A stretch of 13,578 bases of DNA from JAWVYT01 sp964605205 (GTDB lineage: Bacteria > Gemmatimonadota > Gemmatimonadetes > Longimicrobiales > RSA9): positions 1 through 13,578 of the forward strand of contig CAZSBL010000092.1 of assembly GCA_964605205.1 (NCBI GenBank). The letters run 5' to 3'. Both the position numbers and the translations under genes were made by a program. The stretch's first letter is position 1. Each line of letters opens with the position of its first letter. The notes under the pieces are model-generated. The model saw only the letters and a list, made by a program, of their open reading frames with translations, did no database searches and was not told the origin of the DNA. Of the stretch, positions 13,507 to 13,578 are shown piece after piece.

Positions 13507-13578
13507 CCCCCCTCGCCCTGGCCCTCGCCCTAGCCCTAGCCCTCGCCCTCAACTCTCGCCCCCTCCCCCTCCACCCTC
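13507..13578 (+). repeat. C-rich tail with seven CCCTNG-type hexamers
   Basis: Right after the symporter stop the plus strand is almost free of G except at repeat boundaries. Seven in-register hexamers run from 13510 to 13551: CCCTCG, CCCTGG, CCCTCG, CCCTAG, CCCTAG, CCCTCG, CCCTCA. A further C/T-rich stretch runs to the window end. As RNA it is C-rich and weakly structured, like sites used by Rho; the template strand is G-run rich. No intrinsic terminator hairpin is visible. It could instead be a plain microsatellite at which the assembly ended. Confidence 0.65.

Noticed and set aside
13507..13578. Telomere-like repeats at the window ends, suggesting a linear replicon
   Set aside because: The G-rich strand runs 5' to 3' inward at both ends, opposite to telomeric polarity. 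The two ends do not share a repeat unit, and simple repeats at contig edges are expected from assembly.
13512..13578. Ala-Leu repeat peptide readable from the C-rich tail
   Set aside because: No start codon or ribosome site; the frame is open only because the hexamer contains no stop in that phase.
1..13578. CRISPR array, transposase, integrase, prophage or defence genes
   Set aside because: No spaced repeat array, insertion-sequence ends, recombinase motif or phage gene was seen; all large frames are accounted for by peptidase, kinase, deacetylase and symporter genes.

Overview
The window is about 13.6 kb of very GC-rich bacterial DNA. It holds one gene on the minus strand and a row of plus-strand genes, interrupted by a 100-N scaffold gap. 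The best taxonomic guess is Gemmatimonadota or a close FCB-group relative. The reasons are the high GC, the secreted S9 peptidase, the large multidomain PIG-L protein paired with a sodium:solute symporter that carries a long helical insert, and a promoter of the TTG/TAnnTTTG type known from Bacteroidota. This is an inference from gene style; no rRNA or marker gene is present.

Layout. Positions 1-125 hold a G-run tract and a hairpin downstream of a minus-strand, signal-peptide-bearing S9 prolyl-oligopeptidase-type peptidase (126-2150). A 256-bp divergent intergenic region (2151-2406) contains a perfect 12-bp tandem repeat. Next comes a large membrane hybrid histidine kinase, split by the gap into a 5-TM N-terminal part (2407-2948) and a sensor/4xPAS/HisKA/HATPase/REC part (3050-6637). 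A second hybrid kinase follows after 50 bp (6688-8817). It has a LytS-type 5TM input, one PAS, and almost the same kinase-plus-receiver core. The two kinases look like a duplication with exchanged sensors. Neither carries a DNA-binding output, and no separate response regulator is visible.

A three-gene unit starts at 8865: a secreted PIG-L/LmbE-type deacetylase with NEW3-like and ThuA-like C-terminal domains (8865-11720), a 31-residue single-TM protein (11717-11812), and an SSS-family sodium symporter (11812-13506). The three reading frames overlap (ATGA, then TGATG), so they are probably translated in a coupled way. A TTG-N19-TAnnTTTG promoter ends three bases before the deacetylase ATG, which suggests a leaderless mRNA. 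The simplest model is that the exported deacetylase trims an N-acetylated compound outside the cytoplasm and the symporter takes up a product. The tiny protein may be an accessory subunit of the symporter.

Both windows of DNA just past the outward-facing gene ends are C-rich in the transcript sense: 1-28 read leftward and 13507-13578 read rightward. The right one contains seven in-register CCCTNG-type hexamers. They may act in transcription termination, and they are also where an assembly would break.
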